Positions 8,164-17,742 are shown, counted from the first letter of the stretch. The stretch is 64,000 bases of DNA from Gammaproteobacteria bacterium BRH_c0 (GCA_000961645.1 LADM01000097.1:1-64000); one strand, 5' to 3'. Numbers and translations are program-made. Notes: generated from the letters alone by a model not told the origin.

Positions 8164-8970
8164 CTACCAGAGGAAGGCGCTGGAGCGTTTGCCGAGAATA
8201 TCCAGGCTGAATGCCTGGTGTGCCGCTGCGCCAGCCACGCCATAGCAGACATGCAGCGGCAACAGGTGTTCTTCGCGCGGATGGCAGTAGCGCGCTGCCG
8301 GGGCCTGGCTCCAGTCGAGCAAGCGTTGTTGGCGCTCTTGCTCGCTCAGCCCGGCGCTGGTGAGGGTATCCTCCAGCCAGTCCTCAAAAGCATGGTTGGC
8401 GGCGCGGGATTCGTCACTGGCGGGCGAGAAAAACGCCTTGAGATTGTGGAACGAGAACCCCGAACCAATGATCAGAACCTTGTCGTCCCGCAGAGGCGCC
8501 AGGGCTTGCCCCATGGCGATATGTCGGGCGGGGTCGAGATTGCCGAGCAGGGACAGCTGTACGCAGGGAATGCTTGCCTCCGGGTAGAGAATCTTGAGGG
8601 GCACAAACAAGCCGTGGTCGTAACCTCGCTCAGGGTCGATGGCGGCGTCAATTCCCTGATTGCGCAGCATGGCGCACAGTTTTTCAGCCAGCACCGGGTG
8701 GCCCGGTGCGGGATAGCGGATCTGGTAAGACTCCTCGGGAAAGCCGTAATAGTCGTAGATGAGCGGCGGATTGGCGGCGCCGGTCAGGGTTGGGCGGCTT
8801 GCTTCCCAGTGGGCGCTGATCACCAAAATGGCCGAGGGTGAGCCGAGCTGCGGGCGCAGGTCGTGCAGAAAATCCACCATCTCGCGATGGCCGGGATCAC
8901 CCAGCAGCGGCAGTGGGCCGCCCCCGTGGGAGAGGAAAAGCACAGAACCGGAGGGGGTGGATTGTTTCAT
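8164..8970 (-). CDS. DODA-type extradiol ring-opening dioxygenase (YgiD/LigB-like)
   Basis: 268 residues of the class III LigB/DODA family. Predicted metal ligands are His15 in SHGGGP, His54 in SAHWE and a C-terminal His before CYG; His119 in YDHGLFVPL is the usual catalytic base position. Related enzymes open catechol rings such as L-DOPA in the cytoplasm using O2. The actual substrate is unknown. The gene starts 15 bp after the YbjN stop codon, so the two are probably cotranscribed. Confidence 0.88.
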   Translation of the reverse strand: MKQSTPSGSVLFLSHGGGPLPLLGDPGHREMVDFLHDLRPQLGSPSAILVISAHWEASRPTLTGAANPPLIYDYYGFPEESYQIRYPAPGHPVLAEKLCAMLRNQGIDAAIDPERGYDHGLFVPLKILYPEASIPCVQLSLLGNLDPARHIAMGQALAPLRDDKVLIIGSGFSFHNLKAFFSPASDESRAANHAFEDWLEDTLTSAGLSEQERQQRLLDWSQAPAARYCHPREEHLLPLHVCYGVAGAAAHQAFSLDILGKRSSAFLW

Positions 8971-8985
8971 GGCATGATCACGGCT

Positions 8986-9453
8986 TCAGTGGAACTGCCG
9001 GTTCGGCCTGCTGGTTTCGCCCTCTTCCGGCAGCAGGTAATCGAGTTGTTCCAGTTCCTGCGCCAGGCGCATCATCAGGTCGCGGGCGGTCACCACAAAC
9101 AGTTCGAATTGCTGTTCGCTCATGCCTGCGCCGGTGAGTATGGTGGCGCCTGCCACCAGTTGTGGCATGGCGTCATCGACAATATCGAGAAACTGTTTGA
9201 GGGTGGGATAGCTGGCATTGAGGCGCCCCAGCTCCGCAGCCAGTGGCAGCAGAGCCGTGGGGCGCACCACAAATTCGGTGCTGAGCAACAGGCCCCAGTC
9301 TTCCAGGAACAGGCGGCTTTCCACCACACCGTTGAGGCTTTGCAGGTCAGTCAGGTGCAGGCCGTTACAGTGGCTGCACACGTAGTATTCAATCCCCGCG
9401 TTTTGCAACCATTGGTGCAGCTGGTCTGCAAGGATTGGTGTCTGTTCAGTCAT
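8986..9453 (-). CDS. ybjN: YbjN family protein
   Basis: 155 residues, close to the 158 of E. coli YbjN. Matching blocks are the CSHCNGLHL start region (about 26-34), LNGVVESRLFLED, VRPTALLPLAAELGRLNASYPTLK and the ending F..F. The fold is like type III secretion chaperones; in E. coli YbjN affects motility and stress responses. The ATG at 9453 is preferred, since the 63-codon upstream extension shows no conserved features. It heads a likely three-gene set with the DODA and AI-2E genes. Confidence 0.82.
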   Translation of the reverse strand: MTEQTPILADQLHQWLQNAGIEYYVCSHCNGLHLTDLQSLNGVVESRLFLEDWGLLLSTEFVVRPTALLPLAAELGRLNASYPTLKQFLDIVDDAMPQLVAGATILTGAGMSEQQFELFVVTARDLMMRLAQELEQLDYLLPEEGETSRPNRQFH

Positions 9454-9710
9454 AGTGTGCGTCCGTCGAGTACCGGGGGGAACCTGCCCATTAACTTGCC
9501 CGGTGAAAAAGGGAGCTATTGTACTCCAGCCCCGCTGGCCGCCCAAACCACTGGCGCATTTGCCCTGATGTTTAATAATCTCCAGCCCGCGCTGCGAGTG
9601 CACCGCGCGCTGGCACCGCAGCGGTTTTCCGCTGCATTTCACGCTTCCGTTATGAGAGTGCTGTGTTGTACCCTGCGCTTGAGCTGTGTTGGCAAACAGG
9701 AATAATTCTA

Positions 9711-10337
9711 ATGACTCAAAACGCCATTCTCCCTCTCAATCTTGTGATCAAAGTGGCCAAACAGCGAATCGCGCTGTGTTGCCGGGCCGTTGCTCTGGTA
9801 CTGGCTGTGTGTCTGCCGCTCTCTGCCCAGGCGCTGGAGCAGTGCGACGCGTTATCACTACAGCAGCTGGTGCAGTTGATGGATGATCGACTGGCGCTGG
9901 CCGATGATGTGGCGCGCTACAAATGGACCACCCGGATGCCCATTGAGGATCTGGCCCGCGAGCAGGCCATTATCCAGCACCTGGGACGACAGGCCGCAGG
10001 GTACGGCTTGCCCGTGGGCTGGGCCGAAGCGTTTTTTCGCGCCCAGTTTGCAGCGTCCAAAAGCGTGCAAAGCAGCCTCTTTGCCACATGGCGCAACACC
10101 CACCCCAACGGCTTTAAAGACCCGCCCCATTTAACCAGGACTACCCGCCCCAAGCTCGACGCGATCAATCGCCAGCTGTTTTCGCTGCTTGCCAGCAGCT
10201 GGGAGCAGCTCGATAATCCCGCCTGTCAGCCGCTGATTGCCGATCTGGTTGCCCGCCAGATTGCGGTGTCAACACTGACCGATCCCTCGGCGCTGACCCT
10301 GGCTACCGCACCCCTCACAGCGGCAGTGGCCAAATGA
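9711..10337 (+). CDS. periplasmic chorismate mutase-like protein (gamma, AroQ type)
   Basis: 208 residues. A signal peptide runs through AVALVLAVCLPLSAQA (about 22-40). The following helical domain has R.ALADDVARYKW (about 57-70) and D.AREQAIIQHL..QAAGYGL, matching secreted AroQ-gamma chorismate mutases, which convert chorismate to prephenate in the periplasm. The ATG at 9711, after cagga, is preferred over 9663. It is followed within 22 bp by the second UPF0149 gene. Confidence 0.78.
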   Translation: MTQNAILPLNLVIKVAKQRIALCCRAVALVLAVCLPLSAQALEQCDALSLQQLVQLMDDRLALADDVARYKWTTRMPIEDLAREQAIIQHLGRQAAGYGLPVGWAEAFFRAQFAASKSVQSSLFATWRNTHPNGFKDPPHLTRTTRPKLDAINRQLFSLLASSWEQLDNPACQPLIADLVARQIAVSTLTDPSALTLATAPLTAAVAK

Positions 10338-10359
10338 ATGATCAATACCGGAGTTGGCC

Positions 10360-11112
10360 ATGCCTGCACATCAACAAGCCTTTGACCACCATGTTTTTAG
10401 CCAAACCCTGGCGCGCCTCGCACTCACCGACAAGGTCTTTGACAGCCATACAGTGTCCGGCCTGGTGCTGGCGATTCTCTCCGCGCCGGAACTGATTCCG
10501 CCCTCGGAATGGTTCCCGCTGGTTTTCAGCGTTGACAGCGACAGTGCCAGCGACGAAGCGCCAGAACCCCACCAGTTTCAAAACGCCGACGATGCCAATG
10601 ATTTTTACAGCCAGCTGTTGTTGCTGTGGAACGATTGGGCGGCACAGCTCGCCCTCGATGAGCCGCTGCCCCTGCCCGGGGAATATGAGCTGGACAGTCA
10701 GGGCGAGCCAGGCGCTGCACTGCAGGCCTTCTGCAGCGGCGTGATCATGGGCTATGGCTGGCTCGAAGAGCTGTGGGCTGATCTGCTGGACGGGATACGG
10801 GATTCCACCCCGGAAGTGGACGACCTCTTTGGTTCAACCCTGGCGGCCTGCCTGTTGATCCGCGACCCCGAGTCTACCCGTCGCGCCATGCTGGAAATGG
10901 AGGGGATTGCCGAGGATGAACAGATGAGCCTTGGCGAAGCGCGTGAATTGTTGCCGCTAGGCCTGCAGGTGCTGGCCTCCATTGGCCGCGAAGTGGCCGA
11001 GGCGCGCAATGACGACGCGGACCCGGCGCAAAATCCCTTGCGCGATGTCGGCCGCAACGATCCCTGTCCCTGCGGCAGCGGCAAGAAGTTCAAGCACTGC
11101 TGCCTGCACTGA
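10360..11112 (+). CDS. yecA: UPF0149/YecA family protein with C-terminal SEC-C motif
   Basis: 250 residues, a paralogue of the gene at 3009: the same H.VSGLVLAI...ELI.PSEWFPLVF and FCSGVIMGYGWLEELW blocks. It adds a C-terminal zinc-binding SEC-C tail, RNDPCPCGSGKKFKHCC, as in YecA and SecA. The ATG at 10360 has ccggag upstream; a TTG at 10354 is the alternative. SEC-C proteins bind Zn or Fe and often associate with ribosomes or the Sec machinery; a specific role is not shown here. Confidence 0.87.
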   Translation: MPAHQQAFDHHVFSQTLARLALTDKVFDSHTVSGLVLAILSAPELIPPSEWFPLVFSVDSDSASDEAPEPHQFQNADDANDFYSQLLLLWNDWAAQLALDEPLPLPGEYELDSQGEPGAALQAFCSGVIMGYGWLEELWADLLDGIRDSTPEVDDLFGSTLAACLLIRDPESTRRAMLEMEGIAEDEQMSLGEARELLPLGLQVLASIGREVAEARNDDADPAQNPLRDVGRNDPCPCGSGKKFKHCCLH

Positions 11113-11429
11113 GCACTGGCCGTAACAGCGGCCAGTACGTCGCATTAAGGTTGGCTCCCTGGCGTTCCAGGTAGTCGGGACCTGTCTCAATTCACCTCCA
11201 GTCCGTTGGCGCAGTGACTTTCGGATTGATTGCTCATATTCAAGGCCGGATTTTAGCTGGATCAAATTTGCGCAGCCTGAGCCTGAGGAGCCTGAGCCTG
11301 ATCATGGGCAGACAATCGCGCAGCTTGCTCCCGCCGGGGAATGGAACTATATTGTCAAATGTGACAATTTAATGGGCGCAGCCCATTGCCGTTACCTCCC
11401 CCGACAATAATCCATAACAGGAGCTTGCC
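11113..11429. other. 317-bp intergenic region
   Basis: No gene seen. It holds a hairpin at 11115-11136 (actggccg / cggccagt, no T-run), four gcctga units as two dimers separated by gga (11275-11301), and a clean operator-like palindrome at 11351-11368. Confidence 0.6.
11351..11368. promoter_or_regulatory. putative operator upstream of the amidohydrolase
   Basis: Perfect inverted repeat ATTGTCA-AATG-TGACAAT, about 60 bp upstream of the start at 11430. Size and position suit a dimeric repressor such as GntR, TetR or MarR. No second copy was noticed in the window. Confidence 0.45.
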
Positions 11430-12797
11430 ATGGAACAGCCCATTCTCATCGTTTCCGGCGACGGCCACACCGGCGCACCGCCGGAGGCCTACCGTGACTA
11501 CATTGAACCCCGCTATCGCGGCGACATCGACAGACTGATCGACGAGAATGACGAATGGGTCGAGCTGGCGGTGAAGTGCACCGATACGCCGCCTGAGGTG
11601 CTCGACATCATCGACGCACACCGGGCCATCCGCGACAACGGTGAACTGGGCGCCTGGGATATGGAGCGCCGCCTGCAAGAGCTGGACCGCGAAGGGGTGG
11701 CTGGCGAGCTGCTGCTGCCCGGCCACTCCCTCGCCACGCTACCCTTCTTTGGCCTCGTCAACCGCCCCTGCCCGCCCGAGCTGCGCATGGCGGGCACCCG
11801 CGCCTATCACCGTTGGCTGGCGGACCAGATGCAGATCGCGCCGGGGCGCTTTTACGGCATTGCCGAACCCGGCCCCTGCTTCGATATGGACGACACGGTC
11901 AAAGAGTTGCGCTGGCTGGCGGCCAATGGCTTTGTGGGTGTCCAGGTGCCGGGTATCATCGCCGACCCCCATTTGCCGCCGCTCCATCACCCCCACTTCG
12001 AGCCATTCTGGCAGGCCTGCGCCGAGCTGGGGCTGGTGCTGGTGTTGCACGCCGGCTGGGGCGGGCAACAGGGCATCTTCCAGCAGTTTCTCGATATGGT
12101 GAAACTGGGTGGCCATAAAGTGGATTTTCCCCAACAGCGCATGGCCCAGCGCGCCCAGCTCGATGCCATGGCCAACAGCGACCCGGCCCTGGCACTGAAC
12201 CTGATGCCGCGCCAGGCGCTGTGGCGGATCATGCTGTCGGGCGCCTTTGACCGTTATCCGGATCTGCGGGTGTCGCTCACCGAGCTGCGCTGCGACTGGG
12301 TGCCCGCCACCCTCGAACATCTCGACCGCTGCTTTGCCCAGCTGAAGAACCCGCTGCCCAGAACGCCCAGCGCCTATTTTGCCGAACACTGCGTGGTCAC
12401 CCCCTCCTCGCCACGGCGCAGCGAGATCGGTTTGCGCCATGTCATCGGTGTTGACCGCTTCCTGTTCGGCATGGATTACCCGCACCCGGAAGGCACCTGG
12501 CCCAACACCCGCGACTGGCTGCGGGCCGCGGTCGGCAATGTGCCGGAAGCCGAGGCGCGGAAAATCCTTGGTGAAAATGCCATCGCCACCTTTGGCCTGG
12601 ATCGCGACGCCCTGGCCCTGGTTGCGCAGCGCATCGGCCCGGCGCCAGCGGAGATTTTTGGTTCCCATAGTGTTAATCCGCAGATGCTGCACGATTTCGA
12701 TGTGCGCGCCGGGTTCGACCAGCCGCCGGAAAAAATCGACATTGCAGCCATTGATCAGGCATTCGCTGCAGACAGGGAGCCGTTGGCTGCTCTCTGA
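11430..12797 (+). CDS. amidohydrolase-family (PF04909) metal-dependent hydrolase
   Basis: 455 residues with the TIM-barrel amidohydrolase-2 layout: SGDGH near the N-terminus (in place of the family DxHxH), VLHAGWGG with a central metal-type His, and FGMDYPHPEGTWP near the C-terminus with a conserved Asp. Relatives hydrolyse or decarboxylate cyclic compounds and often sit in steroid or aromatic catabolic loci. RBS aggag lies 8 bases upstream. The C-terminal 70 residues include an added segment typical of the large family members. It is probably part of the catabolic gene set of this window; substrate unknown. Confidence 0.82.
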   Translation: MEQPILIVSGDGHTGAPPEAYRDYIEPRYRGDIDRLIDENDEWVELAVKCTDTPPEVLDIIDAHRAIRDNGELGAWDMERRLQELDREGVAGELLLPGHSLATLPFFGLVNRPCPPELRMAGTRAYHRWLADQMQIAPGRFYGIAEPGPCFDMDDTVKELRWLAANGFVGVQVPGIIADPHLPPLHHPHFEPFWQACAELGLVLVLHAGWGGQQGIFQQFLDMVKLGGHKVDFPQQRMAQRAQLDAMANSDPALALNLMPRQALWRIMLSGAFDRYPDLRVSLTELRCDWVPATLEHLDRCFAQLKNPLPRTPSAYFAEHCVVTPSSPRRSEIGLRHVIGVDRFLFGMDYPHPEGTWPNTRDWLRAAVGNVPEAEARKILGENAIATFGLDRDALALVAQRIGPAPAEIFGSHSVNPQMLHDFDVRAGFDQPPEKIDIAAIDQAFAADREPLAAL

Positions 12798-12807
12798 AAC
12801 GCAAGCT

Positions 12808-12833
12808 CAGCATCACCACTCCCGCTGATGCTG
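12808..12833. terminator. hairpin between convergent genes
   Basis: Stem cagcatca / tgatgctg with a 10-base loop between the amidohydrolase stop and the end of the 996-residue gene. No T-run; a possible bidirectional terminator. Confidence 0.4.
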
Positions 12834-12860
12834 TGACACTGTGCTGATCAAGACGCCAGT

Positions 12861-15851
12861 TTATGGTTGCCGGTCAACCCGCACATTGAGGGGCTGGTCG
12901 CCCAGCACTTGCGTCCTGTACTGGGCAATGGGCGCGGAAACAGCAAAATCCCCACAGTTGGCCACAGCCTTTTCCGGCCTGATGGTCTGGCCGGGCAGCG
13001 GGGTAAAGGTCAATACCAGGGTTGACTCGCGGTCCAGCCCGCTGCATTGGAAATTGATCGGTGCCCATTGATTGACATGGGCAATGGGCTGGGGATCGAT
13101 GCGGTACGACCAGATGCCCACCTCGTTGCTGGCGCTGGCACCTGAAGGCGATGTCACCCTGATGGTTTCAGTGCCGGAGGCAGGCGCATCAATACCGGTG
13201 CCCACCACAGCCATCTGATCGCCGTGCATGGCGACCGGGTCGAGGGGCTGGTCGCCCAGTTGTACCTGATAATCGACCGGCGCGGCATCGGCTTCCATCA
13301 CCTTGTCGGGCAGGTTGAGGGTGCCCTCGAGAATGCCGCCAACACTGAGCAGCAGACCGCCCAGGGGCACTATGTGGTCGTCAGCCACTGGCTCTGTGGC
13401 CGATTCCTCGGCAATGGCGGTGATGGTGACGCTGCTCCTGTCGCCCTTCACCAGAATGCTGGCATCGCCGAGATCGCGACCGACGGTGACGAGGATGCTC
13501 TGCGGCGTTGCCCCTGCCTTGACGTCATCGCTGCGCAACTCTTCCGGGGCGATGCCGATCACCTCAATGCCCCTCGGCTGGCCCACCAGTTGGCGGTTGA
13601 TCACCGTGGTACCCTGCGCGCTGGTGAACACCACATTGATCATTTCCAGCGGCTGGGGAGTGATATAGGCGCTGTCCCCAAGGCGGGAAGTCGGTGCTGG
13701 CTTGCTGGCGCCGCTATCGGCAGAACTGTCGCCAGAGGGTGTAATCACTGGTGGCCGGGTATCCGGCGTACGAGCCGCTGGGCCTTTGCCGCCCGGGCCG
13801 CTGTCATCGGGACCACCGCTGTCGTCTGGCGGCGGGGTCGTGGTGGTGGGCGGGGTTTCGCCGCAGGGGTACTGCCGGTAGCGCAGCAGCATGATACCGA
13901 TGGGGCGCTTGATGTCGTGACCATTCACGGTTTTGACATTGTGGAGCGGCGCCACCATATGGTCGGAGTAGTGCTCTTCATGGGCATTGATAATGTGCCA
14001 CTTGACATGGGTTGTGGCGCTCGACATCACATTGCGGGCATAGCTTTCTGCCTCGCTGCGGCCACTGCTGGTGCCGCTGCTGGCGCTCACCTCCGCAGAG
14101 ATTTTCACCGGACCTATGCCGGCACCGCCGGATACCTTGGCTTCAGTCTCTGAGGCTTGCGAACTGCTGCTGGAGCGATCCTCTCCGGCAGAGGCCGCCA
14201 GTGAGGTGGTAATGATGTATTCCCCCTCGGATTCATTGCCACACTCCTGACCGAGTTTGAACAGTTTGTCCGACTCATCGAGGATGCCCCAGCCCTTGTA
14301 GCCACTGGCGGCATCGCCACCGCCAAAAAACCGGAAGTTGTCTTTCATGTTGCCGGCGGCTGTGCCTGCATCGGTGGCGCCCCTGGTGGCTTCTTCGACG
14401 CGTTTTTCCAGGTTGCCGGGCTTGCAGTTGACCGGGTAGGTGGCAAAGCGCTGCTTGACCACAAAGGAATCCGTCATGCGGTAAATTTCCAGCCCCTTGG
14501 GACCCATGCGCAGCGCCAGGCGGGTAAAGCCGTACATGCTTTTGTTGAGGGCAATACTGGTGGAGCGGTTCCAGGTGAAATGACTCCATTCAGCGTCGGG
14601 ATTGCTGCGCCCGGCCCAGGCGTCCTCAAGCGCCTTTTGCTCCCACTCAACAGGGGTGTGGCGCTGCCAGATTTCCACCAGGTAATAATCATAAATGCCG
14701 GTGTAGTACTTACACCGGAGACCGTATTCACCCACGCTGAGACGGTCCGTCGAGCTGGTGGAGCTGGCCGATGAGCGCTCCAGACCGGCTTTTTTCACCA
14801 CCTCGCTGGATTGCTCGCGGGACACGGTGTGACTCACCTCGATGCCAGCGCCGCCGATCTCGATGCCGCCGCCCACCGAGGCCGAGCTGGAGGAACCGCT
14901 GCTGGTGCCCGCCTCGCGGCTTTTGCTGACGGTGACGGAGTCGGAGGTGGTAATGGTGTATTCGGCGGAGTGGGTGCCACCGCTGAGCAGTATGACGAAA
15001 TCGGCGTCCTCGCTGGTGAGCTTGCCATCGCCGTTGATATCGTTGCTGCGGACTATGTGTTTTTTGACAATTCCCTGCGCCGGATCGCCCACGGCGCGGC
15101 GGCTGAAGTGGTCAACGCTGAACACCGCCTTGCCATCGGCGATGGTGACCAGGCTTTCCTTTTCCCCCGTATAGCGGCCACTGCCGCGATCAAGCAATAA
15201 CAGGTTGGCGCTGGAGGATGGCCCCACATAATCGAGATCAATAGCGACTGTCACCGGTTTGTTGAATGTCAGCCCTGCCGGGGCAAATTCCACGGCGCCG
15301 AGGCGCTGGATCTGCACCTCGGCGGACTGCTCGTAGGCCATGTCGAGGGGCAGGCGCGTGGAGCGCACGGTGACCGCCTCGCTGACCGCACCCTCCGGCA
15401 CCTTGAGGCTGATGCCGCCACTGGCGAATTCGCCCCCGGCGCGGGTGAGGTCAAAGCGCTCGCTGAGGGCAAACAGTTCGACCTGTGTGGCCTGCCCCGG
15501 CCCGGCATAGAAAAATCCCGCTGCGCGGCGCAATTCGGCGTACTCCGGGTGGCTGAAGGTCAACAGTGTGGCGGGAGCAACGGGTTCGGGCAGGGCGAAG
15601 TGACCCTTGTCGTCGGAGCGGGCCAGCACGGTCGTGCCTGTGGCGATGGTGATTCCCGCTGCCGGGTTGCCGTTGCTGTCGGTCACCACGCCCTGCAGCT
15701 CAAAGCCGGGAGGTACATCGCGCCAGGGGTTGGTGGGTGCGGGGTTAAATTCTTCAATGGCCGGTTCGTCGCCGGTCTGAGCCTGGGAATAGGCGGTCAA
15801 AGCCAACAGGGCCGCTATCACCATGGCACAAATCACTGATCTGGGTGCCAT
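12861..15851 (-). CDS. large secreted multidomain protein, function unknown
   Basis: 996 residues with a signal peptide (hydrophobic VIAALLALTAYSQA, about 11-24). A carboxypeptidase-regulatory-like beta domain lies at about 50-120 (GVVTDSNGNPAAGITI), followed by a ZU5-like segment (about 138-250). A calcium-binding, dockerin-like EF-hand with D-N-D-K spacing is at 271-282. A Ser-rich segment comes next, then a Pro/Asp/Gly linker (PPDDSGGPDDSG), and C-terminal beta domains rich in Thr and Val. It is probably surface-exposed or periplasmic. I recognise no enzyme motif. It lies alone on the minus strand. The tandem Ser-rich stretches SSGSSSSASVGG and SSSSSQASETE suggest low-complexity repeats. 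Confidence 0.7.
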   Translation of the reverse strand: MAPRSVICAMVIAALLALTAYSQAQTGDEPAIEEFNPAPTNPWRDVPPGFELQGVVTDSNGNPAAGITIATGTTVLARSDDKGHFALPEPVAPATLLTFSHPEYAELRRAAGFFYAGPGQATQVELFALSERFDLTRAGGEFASGGISLKVPEGAVSEAVTVRSTRLPLDMAYEQSAEVQIQRLGAVEFAPAGLTFNKPVTVAIDLDYVGPSSSANLLLLDRGSGRYTGEKESLVTIADGKAVFSVDHFSRRAVGDPAQGIVKKHIVRSNDINGDGKLTSEDADFVILLSGGTHSAEYTITTSDSVTVSKSREAGTSSGSSSSASVGGGIEIGGAGIEVSHTVSREQSSEVVKKAGLERSSASSTSSTDRLSVGEYGLRCKYYTGIYDYYLVEIWQRHTPVEWEQKALEDAWAGRSNPDAEWSHFTWNRSTSIALNKSMYGFTRLALRMGPKGLEIYRMTDSFVVKQRFATYPVNCKPGNLEKRVEEATRGATDAGTAAGNMKDNFRFFGGGDAASGYKGWGILDESDKLFKLGQECGNESEGEYIITTSLAASAGEDRSSSSSQASETEAKVSGGAGIGPVKISAEVSASSGTSSGRSEAESYARNVMSSATTHVKWHIINAHEEHYSDHMVAPLHNVKTVNGHDIKRPIGIMLLRYRQYPCGETPPTTTTPPPDDSGGPDDSGPGGKGPAARTPDTRPPVITPSGDSSADSGASKPAPTSRLGDSAYITPQPLEMINVVFTSAQGTTVINRQLVGQPRGIEVIGIAPEELRSDDVKAGATPQSILVTVGRDLGDASILVKGDRSSVTITAIAEESATEPVADDHIVPLGGLLLSVGGILEGTLNLPDKVMEADAAPVDYQVQLGDQPLDPVAMHGDQMAVVGTGIDAPASGTETIRVTSPSGASASNEVGIWSYRIDPQPIAHVNQWAPINFQCSGLDRESTLVLTFTPLPGQTIRPEKAVANCGDFAVSAPIAQYRTQVLGDQPLNVRVDRQP

Positions 15852-16095
15852 GACAGATGCCTCAACTGTCCTTTATTGTTCTGAAAGCGTAGCACATGGG
15901 CATTGAAGTGCAGGGCGGATCCTGCCTCCACTACAGTGCATGCGCCACAGGGCAAGGCTCAAAAGCGGCCAAATCATGATCATTTGCGGACTGCACAGAC
16001 CGGGTAGCGAGCGAGGCATGGCATCTGTGCTGCGATTCGCATAGATTAGCGCTGATGTCCGTTCACCATAAATCAATAAACAGAAGGGGTAGGCA

Positions 16096-17511
16096 ATGAA
16101 TAATGCAGCGTCAGCCATTGAAGACGTGAAAATCACCGAACAACGCCAGATGGCCAACATCCGCCACTGGGTGGAACAGCATGTGGGGGGCGAGGTTACC
16201 CGCATTGAGCGGCTGGTGCGCTGGCGTCCCGTCTGGCGGGTTGAGTACAGCAAGGACGGCGTCGAGCGTGCGCTGCTCCTCAAGGGCGATCGCCCCTGCA
16301 CCCAGCTCTACAGCCTCAAGCACGAGATGCTGGTGATGGAGGTGCTCGAAAAGCATGGCGTCGGGGTGCCCCATATTCACGGCTGGATAGACGATCCTGC
16401 GGCGTTTGTGATGGACTGGGCGGAGGGTGATCGCGATCCGGGCCTGATTCATACCGCCCTTGAAAACGCCTCAACCCTCAGCCCCGAACGCTGGCAGGCC
16501 AGCCTCAGGTACATGGAACAACTGGCGAAGATGCACAGCATACCGGTGGCGGAATTTGCCCACACCGAGGGCGGCAACCCGGTTGGTCCGCGGCAAGTCG
16601 CCCTCAGCCAGCTGGAGCGCCAGTACAAGCTGGGCCTTGAGGTGGGCGCGATTGACGCCACCATGGAATTCTTCGCCTCCTGGCTGCGCCGCAATGTGCC
16701 GATGCACCGCACCGAGGCCAGCTTTATCACCGGCGATTGCGGCCAGTTCCTCAATCTGGGCGAAGAAGTCACCGCCATCCTCGACCTGGAGATTGCCCAT
16801 ATCGGCGATGTCTTCATGGATCTCGCCTGCTTTCGCGGCCGTCATCCCTATGAAAACATGGGGGATATCCCCGCCCTCTACCGCCACTACGCCAAGGTGC
16901 GCGGTATCGACCTGGATCTGCCGGTGATTGCCTACCACACCGTGTGTTTTCTCGCCTTTGCCGCCATCAGCGCCAACATGTTCATGGACCCCAACAAGGC
17001 GGAGAGCAACTGGTTCGAGGGCATTCTCGAAATGGTCAGCATCTCGCGCCGCGCGCTGGAAGGCATTGCCGAACTGGAAGGTATCGAGCTGGATTACAGC
17101 ATCCGCCTGCCCGAGGCCCATGTCTCGCCCCTTGAGGATATGGCGATCAGCAAGCTGCTCAACCAGATCGAGATTTTGCCGGTCTCTGACGCCTTCCCGG
17201 AATGGCAGCGGGAACTGATGGGGGCGATTCCGCACTTCCTGCGCAACTATGCGCACTACGGTCGCTGGTATGAGGAGGAAACCCTGGGGGAAATCGCCGC
17301 CATGACCGGCACTCGGCCAGCGGATATGGCCGATGCCGAGCGGGTATTGAAAGACTGGATCAAGCCCGGCGATGCGAGCCGGGATGCCGGGCTGGTGGGA
17401 TTTATCCACCGGCGCATGTGGCGTCTGTCGCTGATTGTGGCCGGCACCAACGACATTGAGGGCAACCCGCTGTTTTTCCGGCTGGAGCCGATTCTCAATA
17501 TGGCGCTGTAA
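16096..17511 (+). CDS. aminoglycoside phosphotransferase-like (APH) family kinase
   Basis: 471 residues. The kinase fold is seen in LLLKGDRP (Lys63, ATP-linked), a catalytic-loop version TGDCGQFLN (Asp214; families usually have HGDxxxGN) and ILDLEIAHIGD (metal-binding Asp230). About 150 extra helical residues follow. In catabolic loci such proteins are thought to phosphorylate small molecules or act near acyl-CoA dehydrogenases; antibiotic resistance is not implied. The catalytic loop lacks the usual His and final Gly, so activity is uncertain. It is transcribed divergently from the 996-residue gene, with about 244 bp between. Confidence 0.75.
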   Translation: MNNAASAIEDVKITEQRQMANIRHWVEQHVGGEVTRIERLVRWRPVWRVEYSKDGVERALLLKGDRPCTQLYSLKHEMLVMEVLEKHGVGVPHIHGWIDDPAAFVMDWAEGDRDPGLIHTALENASTLSPERWQASLRYMEQLAKMHSIPVAEFAHTEGGNPVGPRQVALSQLERQYKLGLEVGAIDATMEFFASWLRRNVPMHRTEASFITGDCGQFLNLGEEVTAILDLEIAHIGDVFMDLACFRGRHPYENMGDIPALYRHYAKVRGIDLDLPVIAYHTVCFLAFAAISANMFMDPNKAESNWFEGILEMVSISRRALEGIAELEGIELDYSIRLPEAHVSPLEDMAISKLLNQIEILPVSDAFPEWQRELMGAIPHFLRNYAHYGRWYEEETLGEIAAMTGTRPADMADAERVLKDWIKPGDASRDAGLVGFIHRRMWRLSLIVAGTNDIEGNPLFFRLEPILNMAL

Positions 17512-17742
17512 TTAGAGCTGCTTCAAGCCAGCCAGGGAGATATCGCGCGACTGTCTGCTGCCTGGGCTGGGGCGCTGCGCTAGCAGTCCAGGGGATTGAT
17601 CGCCCTGAATGATTGCTGTCTTGGGGATTTCACAGCACTGTCAAAATTGCTCTGTATAACGGTGCTCTCATGCCAGAGCGCTCGGTAGGGGCGCTCTGAT
17701 ACGAACTCTGGACAACGGAGTTCTCACCCCAGAGATTGCATC
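17512..17742. other. intergenic region with two hairpins
   Basis: No gene. The stem agagcgc / gcgctct at about 17676-17698 and then gaactc / gagttc at about 17702-17722 are hairpins just before the phosphatase gene. They may end transcription from the APH-like gene. Confidence 0.4.

Noticed and set aside
11275-11301. Four gcctga units considered as a CRISPR or origin iteron
   Set aside because: Too short and without spacers or partner genes; a simple tandem repeat.
16471-17409. 312-residue minus-strand frame opposite the APH-like gene
   Set aside because: Shadow frame; the plus-strand gene has kinase motifs and a normal start.
16096-17511. APH-like gene considered as an antibiotic resistance gene
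   Set aside because: The catalytic loop differs and the neighbours are catabolic, so no resistance role can be supported.
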